Assembly (NCBI GenBank): GCA_034409055.1
Contig: DAOUMU010000116.1
Location: 1-27,137 of the forward strand
Reading direction: 5' to 3'
Source: DAOUMU01 sp034409055
Lineage (GTDB): Bacteria > Chloroflexota > Anaerolineae > 4572-78 > J111
Length of the DNA stretch: 27,137 nucleotides
The notes under the pieces: model-generated
What the model saw: the letters and a program-made list of their open reading frames with translations, nothing else
What the model was told of the DNA's origin: nothing
Databases searched by the model: none
Program-made: the position numbers and the translations under genes
Part shown: positions 6,866-14,904 of the stretch, piece after piece
Position numbering within the stretch: the stretch's first letter is position 1
How the letters are laid out: each line of letters starts with the position of its first letter

Positions 6866-7624
6866 ATGGCGGAAATGCTGACTGCAAAAGAGATGCAGGA
6901 GTTGTTACAGGTGGATCGCTCTACCATCTACCGGATGGCGGAAGCGGGTCGATTGCCGGCGATCAAGGTTGGCAAGCAATGGCGCTTTCCGGGCGACCTG
7001 GTGGAGAATTGGCTCAAAACACAGGCGGCTCCAGCGGTGCCTTCACCACAACCGGTGGTTGAAAGCTCGGACAATGATTTTGCTTCGTTGTTACCGCTGG
7101 AATGTGTCCAACTCATTCAGGATACCTACGCCGATGCGTTAGAAGTAATGCTTGTCGTGACCGATATGGAGGGTAACCCGGTCACCCAGATCAGCCACCC
7201 ATGTGGCCTATTTACCGCTATCAGTCAGGCACCCAATGCTCTGAAAAAGTGCATCGAAAGCTGGCACAACCTGGCCGTAGCCATCGACCTTGAACCAAAA
7301 TTTATCCCCAGCTACCTGGGGCTACTTTGCGCACGCGGCCTGATTCGGGTGGGAACCGAACTAAAGGGTATGGTTATTATCGGTTGCCTTGCCCCTGACG
7401 ACTGGCCGCCCACGTCGGAACAGGTACAAGCAATGGCGGATAAGTTCGGGGTGAAACCTGAGACGCTAACTGCTCATCTAGAGGAAGTGTTTTATCTGGA
7501 TCAAGTTGAGCGAACCAGAATTCTTTCTTTTGTGCAGCGCATTGCCAACATCGTCGCTCATATTGCCACTGAGCGCACCGTTTTAATGGGAAAATTGGAA
7601 TCAATCGCTAAATTAGCTCGCTAA
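6866..7624 (+). CDS. excisionase-type HTH plus PocR sensory domain regulator
   Basis: Residues 1-52 form an excisionase/MerR-like winged helix (MLTAKEMQELLQVDRSTIYR, MAEAGRLPAIKVG, then QWRFPGDLVENWL). After a Pro-rich linker (55-66), residues 75-245 look like a PocR ligand-binding domain: LVVTDMEGNPVTQISHPC, then CIESWHNLAVAI, LCARGLI and VIIGCLAP. Cysteines at 80, 113, 129, 155 and 174 could make it redox- or metal-responsive; that is an inference. I start at ATG 6866, since the 26 residues upstream lie in operator-like DNA. The gene precedes the SQR-like gene by 24 bp and is probably its regulator within the same transcript. Confidence 0.85.
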   Translation: MAEMLTAKEMQELLQVDRSTIYRMAEAGRLPAIKVGKQWRFPGDLVENWLKTQAAPAVPSPQPVVESSDNDFASLLPLECVQLIQDTYADALEVMLVVTDMEGNPVTQISHPCGLFTAISQAPNALKKCIESWHNLAVAIDLEPKFIPSYLGLLCARGLIRVGTELKGMVIIGCLAPDDWPPTSEQVQAMADKFGVKPETLTAHLEEVFYLDQVERTRILSFVQRIANIVAHIATERTVLMGKLESIAKLAR

Positions 7625-7648
7625 AAAGAGCAAGGAGTATAGTTACTT

Positions 7649-8881
7649 ATGAAAAAGTTAGTCGTGCTCGGCGCCGGAACCGCCGGGACAATGGTTGTTA
7701 ACAAATTAAGTCATGTTTTGGATCGAGATGAGTGGAAAATCACCATTGTCGATCAGGATGAAACCCATTACTATCAGCCGGGGTTTCTCTTTATCCCCTT
7801 TGGTATTTACGGTCAGAATGACGTCATCAAGCCCAAGCGAGACTTTATCCCACCGGGTGTTGAGATGATCGTTTCTGAAATCGAGATGATCGAGCCGGAG
7901 CACAACCGGGTGCGTCTGGCCAAGGATAATCGTTATCTGAACTACGATTTTCTGATCATCGCCACGGGCACTCACCCTCGTCCTGATGAAACCCCCGGTC
8001 TGCAGGACGGTGAGTGGCGCAAATCGATTCACGATTTCTACACCTATGAGGGAGCCGTAGCCCTGGCCAAACACCTGCGTCACTGGCAGGGAGGAAGATT
8101 GGTCATTAACATTTTGGAAATGCCTTTTAAGTGCCCGGTGGCGCCGCTGGAATTCGCTTTCCTAGCCGATTGGTATTTCCACAAGCAGGGCATTCGAGAC
8201 CGGGTCGAGTTGACGTTGGTCACGCCCCTGCCCGGCGCATTCACCAAACCACGGGCCGCCAAGCTACTGGGTAACATCCTGGAAGAAAAGAATATCAATG
8301 TTATTCCTGAATTTATGGTTGAGCGGGTGGAGCCGGACCAGCACAAGCTTATCTCTTACGAGGAGGAAGAAGTGCCCTATGATCTGCTGGTGACCGTGCC
8401 GGTCAACATGGGGGCTGAGGTTATTGGACGTTCTGGTCTGGGTGATGAACTCAACCACGTACCGGTCGACAAGCATACTTTCCTCTCTAACCAGTACGAC
8501 AATATCTTTGTCCTGGGTGATGCGGCCGATCTACCTACCTCTAAGGCTGGTTCGGTGGCCCACTTCGCGGCGGAAGTTTTTACCGATAACTTCTTACGTC
8601 ACATCGACGGCCTGGAGATGACCGGCAAATTTGACGGGCACTCCAACTGTTACATCGAGTCAGGTTTTGGCAAGGGCATCCTGATCGACTTCAACTACGA
8701 TGTTGAGCCACTACCGGGTAAGTTCCCGTTGCCGGGCATCGGCCCCTTCTCGCTGCTGCAAGAATCGGAAATGAATCACTGGGGCAAGATGATGTTTCGC
8801 TGGATATATTGGCATATTCTGCTCAAGGGCAAAGAAATGCCTATTACCACTCAAATGTCAATGGCCGGGAAATGGCAATAG
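7649..8881 (+). CDS. sulfide:quinone oxidoreductase-like FAD flavoprotein
   Basis: The 410-residue protein has a Rossmann motif at 8-14 (GAGTAGT), the ATG motif IIATGTHPRP (103-112), and FVLGDAADLPTSKAGSVAHFA (288-307), the second flavin/ubiquinone motif of SQR and FCSD flavoproteins. Cys162 in PFKCPVAP and Cys334 in SNCYIE match the two cysteines that carry the sulfur chain in SQRs. The third SQR cysteine (Cys128 of the acidophile enzyme) has no counterpart: residues 115-135 lack cysteine. The last 50 residues with W/F-rich helices are typical of monotopic membrane binding. It probably oxidises sulfide or a protein-bound sulfane to reduce quinone. It leads DUF1641, TusE-like and DsrE genes with short gaps. 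Confidence 0.85.
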   Translation: MKKLVVLGAGTAGTMVVNKLSHVLDRDEWKITIVDQDETHYYQPGFLFIPFGIYGQNDVIKPKRDFIPPGVEMIVSEIEMIEPEHNRVRLAKDNRYLNYDFLIIATGTHPRPDETPGLQDGEWRKSIHDFYTYEGAVALAKHLRHWQGGRLVINILEMPFKCPVAPLEFAFLADWYFHKQGIRDRVELTLVTPLPGAFTKPRAAKLLGNILEEKNINVIPEFMVERVEPDQHKLISYEEEEVPYDLLVTVPVNMGAEVIGRSGLGDELNHVPVDKHTFLSNQYDNIFVLGDAADLPTSKAGSVAHFAAEVFTDNFLRHIDGLEMTGKFDGHSNCYIESGFGKGILIDFNYDVEPLPGKFPLPGIGPFSLLQESEMNHWGKMMFRWIYWHILLKGKEMPITTQMSMAGKWQ

Positions 8882-8891
8882 GAGGTATCTA

Positions 8892-9569
8892 ATGGCACAG
8901 ACATTGACTATGGACCCGGCCTTGGTGGAACTGAATCAAAAAATCGACAGGCTGGTCACGCAAGTTGAGTTTCTGACTGAAGAAGCCCACCGTCAAAAAC
9001 GACGCCAACAGGAGTGGGATGAGTTAAAAGATGATTTGATCCCCATTGGCAATGACGTCTTCCGTATGTCCGTTGAACAACTGGAGGAAATAGAACAACA
9101 CGTCCAAATCGAAGACATCTTGCGCCTCTTCAAACGACTGCTACGTAACGCCCGCAATCTGGAGCAAATGCTCGACCAGTTGGAGAGCTTTATGGAATTA
9201 TGGCAGGACCTTAGCCCCCTATCTCAGGATGCATTCCTGACCATGATGAACCGCCTGGAAGAGATGGAGCAAAAAGGTTACTTTGTCTTCCTGCAAGGTG
9301 GGCTGGATATTATAGATCGGGTCGTGACCTCCTTCAGCGAAGAAGATGTTCGCCAGTTGGGTGAAAATATTGTGCTCATCTTGCAAACCGTCAAAGAGAT
9401 GACCCAACCGGAAATTATGAATATGATGCGCAATACAGCTCACGTCGTGAAAGACGAAGAGCCTGGCGACACATCGTTACTGAGTATTATCCGCCAGATG
9501 AATGATCCGGCGGTCAGGAAAGGGTTAGCCAAAACCCTACAGATACTCAAATCAGTCGCAGACAAGTAA
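8892..9569 (+). CDS. DUF1641 protein
   Basis: A 225-residue soluble, strongly helical protein whose second half carries the DUF1641 core (GGLDIIDRVVTSFSEEDVRQLGENIV, then LILQTVKEMTQPEIM and a DPAVRKGLAKTLQILK tail). The N-terminal half is coiled-coil-like and rich in E, Q and L. DUF1641 proteins are repeatedly encoded beside SQR-like flavoproteins in bacteria and archaea, and are presumed partners or scaffolds; no catalytic residues are known or visible, and it has no cysteine. The start ATG 8892 has GGAGGT nearby and lies 10 bp after the SQR-like stop, implying co-translation. Confidence 0.8.
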   Translation: MAQTLTMDPALVELNQKIDRLVTQVEFLTEEAHRQKRRQQEWDELKDDLIPIGNDVFRMSVEQLEEIEQHVQIEDILRLFKRLLRNARNLEQMLDQLESFMELWQDLSPLSQDAFLTMMNRLEEMEQKGYFVFLQGGLDIIDRVVTSFSEEDVRQLGENIVLILQTVKEMTQPEIMNMMRNTAHVVKDEEPGDTSLLSIIRQMNDPAVRKGLAKTLQILKSVADK

Positions 9570-9609
9570 AAAAATCAACAAACAAACTAACAAATCAGGA
9601 GAAAATAAA

Positions 9610-9927
9610 ATGGCAACTCGAGAAATTGCAGGCAAAATTATTGAATTCGATGAAGAAGGTTTCATGGTCAACCCTGACGATTGGAACAAAGAAATCGCAA
9701 CGGAATTGGCCAAAGAAATAGGCATTAATGAGCTAAACGAGCGACACTGGCAAGTGCTCGAGTTTTCCCGCTCAGACTTTCAGGAAAAAGGCGAAGCACC
9801 CAGTCTGCGTCGCATCACCAAGGCCGGTGGCGTACCTACCAAAGAGCTCTACAAGCTCTTCCCCAAAGGCCCGGCCAAGAAGGTCGCCCGTATTGCCGGT
9901 TTGGGTAAGCCAACCGGTTGCATTTAA
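9610..9927 (+). CDS. TusE/DsrC-family sulfur carrier with a single C-terminal cysteine
   Basis: At 105 residues it has the family's full length, with the helical body (FDEEGFMVNPDDWNKEIA; ELNERHWQVLEF) and the flexible C-terminal arm GLGKPTGCI. Cys104, the penultimate residue, is the CysA that carries persulfide or forms the DsrC trisulfide. The CysB position eleven residues earlier is Ala93 (KKVARIAG), so the protein cannot make the intramolecular disulfide or trisulfide of true DsrC. It is therefore closer to TusE-like or DsrC-like carriers than to the dissimilatory sulfite reductase partner. No dsrAB is in view. The gene sits between DUF1641 and DsrE genes with a good AGGAG site eight bases before the start. 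Confidence 0.9.
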   Translation: MATREIAGKIIEFDEEGFMVNPDDWNKEIATELAKEIGINELNERHWQVLEFSRSDFQEKGEAPSLRRITKAGGVPTKELYKLFPKGPAKKVARIAGLGKPTGCI

Positions 9928-9966
9928 TTACCATCGATTATAAACATCTTAAAAGGAGATATGACT

Positions 9967-10440
9967 ATGACCGCGGAAAATGGCGAGCGCAAACTATCTA
10001 TCATTTGCTCCAAAGGGAGCCTTGATATGGCCTATCCGGGATTGGTTTTGGCCAATGCTGCCCTGATGGAAGGCATTGACGTAACAATGTTCTTCACCTT
10101 CTGGGGACTGGACATCGTTAACAAAAAGAAGATGAACAATCTTAAAGCCACGCCCTTGGGGAATCCCAGTATGGGTATGCCCAATATTGTTGGTATGTTG
10201 CCCGGGGTGACGGCTATGGCCTCATCAATGATGAAAAAAGAGATTGAGAAACTGGACTTTCCTCCCGTAGATGAGTTCTTAGAAATGATCGCCGATGCCG
10301 GGGGCAAGATGTACGGCTGTCGGATGGCAATGGATATGATGAAGTTGACCAAAGATGATTTGTGTGACCAGGTAGAAGAGGTGATTGGCGCCATGGAATT
10401 TATGGAAATGAGCGAAGGCGCCCAAATCATCTTTATCTAA
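9967..10440 (+). CDS. DsrE/DsrF/DrsH-like (DsrE2-type) sulfur-transfer protein
   Basis: This protein of about 157 residues has the DsrE-like fold: the opening β-strand LSIICSKGSLDMAYPGL, an ALMEGIDVTMFFTFWGLDIV segment, a Met-rich middle (PLGNPSMGMPNIVGMLPG) and the conserved GCRMAMDMMKL segment whose cysteine (about residue 118) is the likely persulfide site. In sulfur oxidisers such proteins pass sulfane sulfur together with TusA and rhodanese. Here the partner is a TusE-like gene 39 bp upstream. I prefer the ATG at 9967, eight bases after AAGGAG, over the ATG at 9961, which is too close to it. It is the last gene of the operon before a strong terminator. Confidence 0.88.
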   Translation: MTAENGERKLSIICSKGSLDMAYPGLVLANAALMEGIDVTMFFTFWGLDIVNKKKMNNLKATPLGNPSMGMPNIVGMLPGVTAMASSMMKKEIEKLDFPPVDEFLEMIADAGGKMYGCRMAMDMMKLTKDDLCDQVEEVIGAMEFMEMSEGAQIIFI

Positions 10441-10471
10441 CCCCTTCAACTACCTTATTACCCATAAAAGA

Positions 10472-10499
10472 AGCGGCCAAGCAGATTTGGCCGCTTTTT
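10472..10499 (+). terminator. intrinsic terminator, probably bidirectional
   Basis: AGCGGCCAA and TTGGCCGCT form a 9-bp GC-rich stem around a short loop, followed by TTTTT on the plus strand. On the minus strand the flank is T-rich as well (CTTCTTTTAT). It closes the sulfur operon and probably the convergent LysR gene. Confidence 0.9.
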
Positions 10500-10535
10500 C
10501 TTTAGTCCTGCATATCAGGGTTTGACACCACTTTT

Positions 10536-11456
10536 TTATGCCGCTAATTTTAGCAGCATCTCATTTTCCGGTTCTTGAATAAAATTCCAGAACTCTGTTT
10601 GGGCCCGGGTGGCTGGGTGGCGCAGACTATAAGCAATAACGACCTCACGTTTGAGCGACAGGCCGGCCACCCGTACCTCTTTGATCTTACCCAATTCTAT
10701 CCCCCGCCGGGCCACCGTGCGCGACACAAAAGCAACGCCAATCCCTTCTTCCACGGCCATGCTAATCGCCTCAGAATTGCCAATTTCCATGACCACACTC
10801 AGGTCACTGGCGTTTAAGCCAACTTCTACCAGAGCAGTCTCGACCTCTTCCCGGGTTCCCGATTGATGATCGCGGAAAATAAAATCTGTCTGGCGTAACT
10901 CTTCGAGGGCCACGACATCCCGTTTTGCCCAGGCATGATTGATGGGCACAATCAAAACCACATGATCTGTAAAGAAGTGGCGATAGTCCACATCTTTACA
11001 AGCAGGTTGGGCGCTAACAACGGCCAGTTGCACTGTCCCCTCACACAACTCCTCAATGACGATATCTCGACTATGATTATAAATCGTCATCTGTACGGCC
11101 TGGTAGCGCCGGCGAAAGCGAGCCGCTAACTGCGGCAGGAAATATTTACCGGTGGCCGTGCTGCAGCCAATCTTTAAATGGCCCACCACCTCCCCCTTTA
11201 GCGACTCGATCTCTTCTTCGATCTGAATAGCGTGGTTGACCATATCGCGGGCCATGGACATCAGCGCCCGGCCATGCTCGGTCAGGGCCAAGCTTCGCCC
11301 GGTCCGGTAGAAAAGATCCAAACCCAATTTCTTCTCCATGGATCGAATCTGCATACTCACAGCCGGTTGGGTTAAACTCAACTGGCGAGCCGCTTCGGAA
11401 AAATTTTCTGTTTCGGCAGCTACTAAAAACACATTCAATTCATAAAGGTCTAACAC
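10536..11456 (-). CDS. LysR-family transcriptional regulator
   Basis: The 306-residue protein opens with a LysR winged HTH (residues 3-60: FLVAAETENFSEAARQLSLT, then QPAVSMQIRSMEKKLG and LFYRTGRSLALTEHG), followed by a linker helix and a two-lobed co-inducer domain resembling the CbbR/CysB branch (IGCSTATGKYFLP; GIGVAFVSRTVARRGIELG). I choose GTG 11456 because a strong AGGGAGGGAG lies just upstream. An ATG at 11492 would add 12 residues with no ribosome site. It is convergent with the sulfur operon and divergent from the multiheme cytochrome gene at 11792, so the 335-bp region between is its likely target. Confidence 0.9.
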   Translation of the reverse strand: MLDLYELNVFLVAAETENFSEAARQLSLTQPAVSMQIRSMEKKLGLDLFYRTGRSLALTEHGRALMSMARDMVNHAIQIEEEIESLKGEVVGHLKIGCSTATGKYFLPQLAARFRRRYQAVQMTIYNHSRDIVIEELCEGTVQLAVVSAQPACKDVDYRHFFTDHVVLIVPINHAWAKRDVVALEELRQTDFIFRDHQSGTREEVETALVEVGLNASDLSVVMEIGNSEAISMAVEEGIGVAFVSRTVARRGIELGKIKEVRVAGLSLKREVVIAYSLRHPATRAQTEFWNFIQEPENEMLLKLAA

Positions 11457-11641
11457 AGTCTCCCTCCCTATCACCTCGAGAGAATATGACAATTGTCGGG
11501 ATATAAAGTGACATCTATCACTATCATTTAGAGAATTCTCATTTTATTATTAGTAAACCTTTGTCTATTACTTATAGCCCCACCAATTGTGAACATTGTA
11601 ACATACTTATCCGTAAAAAACAACAGGCAAAGTCATTCTAT

Positions 11642-11730
11642 TTATAAGAGATTCTTAGAGTCGTTCATAAACAGGTTTTATAAGAAAAATTTATAAATCC
11701 CTTGCAATTTATAAGAAAAAATGTTATAAT
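11642..11730 (+). promoter_or_regulatory. promoter of the cytochrome locus with three TTATAAGA repeats
   Basis: TTGCAA (11702-11707) and TATAAT (11725-11730) are spaced by exactly 17 bp, a good sigma-70-type promoter about 60 bp before the cytochrome start. Upstream and inside it TTATAAGA occurs at 11642-11649, 11678-11685 and 11709-11716, at intervals of 36 and 31 bp. The third copy lies in the spacer. The region is very AT-rich and divergent from the LysR gene, so these copies are candidate LysR (or other repressor/activator) sites. Nothing else gene-like is seen in 11457-11791. Confidence 0.7.
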
Positions 11731-11791
11731 AAGGGACAACAAGTGAATTATATCACAATTCCTAGATGAGACAAAAGGAGGGGTAGGACTG

Positions 11792-12967
11792 ATGAAGCAC
11801 AAACAAGATAACAAGTGGCCAGTGCTTATTTTAACCACCTTTCTGTTGAGCCTGTTGTGGTTGACTAACAATACCCCTGCCTTGGCCGAAAGCCCCCTGA
11901 GTGAGGAAAACCAAAAATGCTTAACCTGTCATAGCAACCCCGACCTGGTGGTTAAGTTTGCTGACGGTAGCGTTGCCTCGGGACACGTCAGTGGCAGTGC
12001 CTATCAGGCTTCAATCCACGGACAGCAGGCAATGACCTGTGGGGGTTGCCATCCCAACCACGAAGCATACCCCCACCCCGAGCTAACCACGGCTAGCAGT
12101 CGCGCCTTTACCCTGGAATTGAATAATATTTGTTTTGATTGCCACCCCGACCAGGCCGAAAGGACACAGGATAGCAATCATGCTCGAGCGCTGGCCGAAG
12201 GCAATATCGAGGGGGCTGTATGTGTCGATTGTCACGGTGCGCACGATACAGTTTCACTACACGCAGCGCGGGTAAAAATTGCCACAACCTGTCGCCAATG
12301 CCATTCCACTATCTATGACCAGTATAATCAAAGCGCCCACGGTAAAGCCCTCCGAGAGGAACAGAACACCGACGTACCAACCTGTGTTGATTGTCATGGC
12401 GTCCACAATATGGAAGATCCCCGCACTGTCAGTTTCCGCCTTAAGTCACCCGACCTGTGCGGCAGTTGCCACGTTGATGAAGCCTTGATGAGCAAGTATG
12501 ATATTCCCACCGACGTTTTTGAAACCTACGTGGCCGACTTTCATGGCACTACGGTGACCCTCTTTGAGAAACAATCACCCGATGCTCCAACCAATAAGGC
12601 CGTTTGTTACGATTGCCATGGTGTACACGCCATCCGGGCGGTAGATGACCCCGAGGCCACTGTGATTAAGGAAAACCTGCTGAAAACCTGTCAAAAGTGC
12701 CACCCAGATGCTACCATTAACTTCCCTGATAGCTGGGCCAGCCATTTCCAACCCACCCTCGATAAGCAGCCGTTGGTGGCTACGGTCAACCTCTTTTATG
12801 CCATCCTCATCCCCGGCCTGATTGGGTTTATGGGTTTCTTTGTCCTGACCGATTTTGGGCGCAAGACGATAGGTGGGGGTAAAAGATGGCATGGCAGTCC
12901 CGCTGAAACAACAAAGGAAATCTCAACAACGGACGAGCCTGACAATCCGTCGGAGGAGACCAAATGA
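11792..12967 (+). CDS. membrane-anchored nonaheme c-type cytochrome
   Basis: The 391-residue protein has a Sec-type signal (residues 10-32, ending PALAES) and nine CXXCH motifs in order: CLTCH, CGGCH, CFDCH, CVDCH, CRQCH, CVDCH, CGSCH, CYDCH and CQKCH. Additional histidines of the H-x-A/H-G type (SIHGQ, SAHGK, DFHGT) would serve as distal ligands. A C-terminal transmembrane helix (about 333-355, LFYAILIPGLIGFMGFFVLT) leaves a short cytoplasmic tail. It is thus a periplasmic or cell-surface electron carrier anchored in the membrane. Its last four bases overlap the start of the cytochrome b fusion (ATGA), so the two are translationally coupled and presumably form one complex, with cytochrome b passing quinol electrons to it. 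Confidence 0.92.
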   Translation: MKHKQDNKWPVLILTTFLLSLLWLTNNTPALAESPLSEENQKCLTCHSNPDLVVKFADGSVASGHVSGSAYQASIHGQQAMTCGGCHPNHEAYPHPELTTASSRAFTLELNNICFDCHPDQAERTQDSNHARALAEGNIEGAVCVDCHGAHDTVSLHAARVKIATTCRQCHSTIYDQYNQSAHGKALREEQNTDVPTCVDCHGVHNMEDPRTVSFRLKSPDLCGSCHVDEALMSKYDIPTDVFETYVADFHGTTVTLFEKQSPDAPTNKAVCYDCHGVHAIRAVDDPEATVIKENLLKTCQKCHPDATINFPDSWASHFQPTLDKQPLVATVNLFYAILIPGLIGFMGFFVLTDFGRKTIGGGKRWHGSPAETTKEISTTDEPDNPSEETK

Positions 12968-14721
12968 GCGAGCAAAAAAGTTACCTCCGCTTTAGTGTAG
13001 CCCAACGCCTTGAACACGGGCTCCTGCTTCTTTCTTTCACCATCCTGGGGATTACCGGTCTACCTCAAAAATTCGTGGGGATGCCCTGGGCCGAGAGTAT
13101 GATTGCTGCTATGGGCGGTATTGAAACAGTACGCATTATCCACCGCTATGCGGCCATTGTGCTGATGGCTCTGTCCATTTATCACGTGATTGCTGTTGCT
13201 TACAAAATCTTCGTGCAGCGGGTCGAATTGACCATGATGCCCGATTGGCAAGATTTGAAGGATCTATTAGGGGTGTTGGCTTACAATTTGGGCTTGAGCC
13301 GATTGCGTCCCAAATTACCCCGCTACAATTTTGAAGAGAAGATGGAATACTGGGCCGTTGTTTGGGGCACGGTCATTATGGCCATCACCGGCTTTATGCT
13401 CTGGAATCCGATTGCCAGCGCTAAATTCCTGCCCGGTTCTTTCATTCCGGCCGCCAAAGCCGCCCACGGTGGTGAAGCCCTACTGGCTGTGTTGGCCATT
13501 ATCGTCTGGCATATGTACGGGGTCCATCTTCGCCGATTCAATAAGAGCATGTTCGCCGGCCAGCTCAGTTATGAGGAGATGGCCCACGAGCACGCCTTGG
13601 AATTGGAACGGTTTGAAAGGGGTACCCTTCGTCGTCCGGCTCCGCCTGAGGAGGAGATTAAACGGGCTCGTATTTTTATGCCCATAGCCGCCATCATTGC
13701 CATGACTCTTATCTTTGGCCTGTATTTATTTGCCACGTTTGAGGATACGGCCGCATCCGCCACTCTTGTGGCTGAAGGCCCAAGGGAGAACGCCTTTCAA
13801 CCGCTTACTACTGCATCAAGAAACGGCGGCAATATGCACGTCACCATAGAAGAATACACCGGTCCCGAAAGTTGCGCTGCCTCAGGCTGCCACACGGCCC
13901 GTCCCCTTGAAACTGCCGCCACCTCCGCTCATAACCAACGCATTGCTGCCGCCGGCCCACATCCCTGGCTGGCAAAGTTGGTAGAAAGTGAAACGGCGGC
14001 AGGTGGGGCCATTCCTGGTTGCCTGGTCTGCCACGCCCAAGACTATCAGGCTGACGACTTGCTGGCTTCGGCCCGCACCGTACGCGCCGCCGGGGGTAAA
14101 ACCTGTCTGCGGTGTCACAGCAGCGATCATGCTGAAAACAGTGTTCACGCCGAGGTTGGCTTAGCCTGCGTAAGTTGCCATACCACTATCGATCACCAAA
14201 TTCAAACAGAAGTTGCCTGCCAATCCTGTCACGCCGAAATGCCTCACGCCGACCCCTTCCTCAACACCAAGCATACGCGCCTTGATTGCCGCACTTGCCA
14301 CGTTCGTAATGACACCCAACTCATTGTCGACGCCAGCCAACCGACGCTAAACTCTGTGACTGGTTTCTTTGAGCCGACTATTGAAAGAAGCACAAGCAAC
14401 CCCCAATATATATGGCAAACAGAGGACGGTTCACCTGCCTCAGTGGACACAACGAAGGCAGTGATTGTACCAGTCATACCAACCACTCTACTCGCACCAG
14501 CGGAATTTGACCCGGCCGCTTTTGCCCTCACCGGGAAGGCTGATGGAGCCATCCAGGAAACAACGATCAACATTACCGCCAGCCACGGTGTGACCAGACA
14601 GGGCGTCCGCACATGTGATACCTGCCATGGCCCCAACGGCGATTTCGATTTTGCCGGCCTGGGTTATACTGAAGAACAGGCAGACAGCTTATCGGCTAAA
14701 CCGGCTGAAACGGAGGAGTAG
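12964..14721 (+). CDS. cytochrome b561/FdnI-like membrane domain fused to a multiheme cytochrome c domain
   Basis: Residues 1-260 contain about five membrane helices (18-38, 55-80, 128-150, 170-188, 238-258) with histidines suited to two b hemes (His18, His60, His74, His168, His183, His188), as in formate dehydrogenase/hydrogenase gamma subunits. Residues 290-585 form an extracytoplasmic domain with six CXXCH sites (CLVCH, CLRCH, CVSCH, CQSCH, CRTCH, CDTCH) plus an atypical CX4CH at 304-310 (CAASGCH). The last canonical site is separated by a roughly 130-residue Thr/Pro-rich insertion without hemes. The fusion would move electrons from the quinone pool directly into a heme wire. It overlaps the upstream nonaheme gene by four bases. 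Confidence 0.9.
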   Translation: MSEQKSYLRFSVAQRLEHGLLLLSFTILGITGLPQKFVGMPWAESMIAAMGGIETVRIIHRYAAIVLMALSIYHVIAVAYKIFVQRVELTMMPDWQDLKDLLGVLAYNLGLSRLRPKLPRYNFEEKMEYWAVVWGTVIMAITGFMLWNPIASAKFLPGSFIPAAKAAHGGEALLAVLAIIVWHMYGVHLRRFNKSMFAGQLSYEEMAHEHALELERFERGTLRRPAPPEEEIKRARIFMPIAAIIAMTLIFGLYLFATFEDTAASATLVAEGPRENAFQPLTTASRNGGNMHVTIEEYTGPESCAASGCHTARPLETAATSAHNQRIAAAGPHPWLAKLVESETAAGGAIPGCLVCHAQDYQADDLLASARTVRAAGGKTCLRCHSSDHAENSVHAEVGLACVSCHTTIDHQIQTEVACQSCHAEMPHADPFLNTKHTRLDCRTCHVRNDTQLIVDASQPTLNSVTGFFEPTIERSTSNPQYIWQTEDGSPASVDTTKAVIVPVIPTTLLAPAEFDPAAFALTGKADGAIQETTINITASHGVTRQGVRTCDTCHGPNGDFDFAGLGYTEEQADSLSAKPAETEE

Positions 14722-14904
14722 GGGGGGCGCGAACCTACAAGCCTGCAGAGGCCCCTGGGCCTGAGAGACAAATACTAAAAGGGGGGTGTGAATAATATTA
14801 AGGATTTCAGCAGAACAATTGTCAAGTTTCAAAGCAAGATCAATTTAATCCATCTTTCAAATAGAACCAAATTAACCAAACTTTAAATTAGGAGGTTTTA
14901 GAAA

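Noticed and set aside
9610..10440. Calling a dissimilatory sulfite reductase (dsr) pathway
   Set aside because: The DsrC-like protein lacks CysB, and there is no dsrAB, dsrMKJOP or DsrF/H set.
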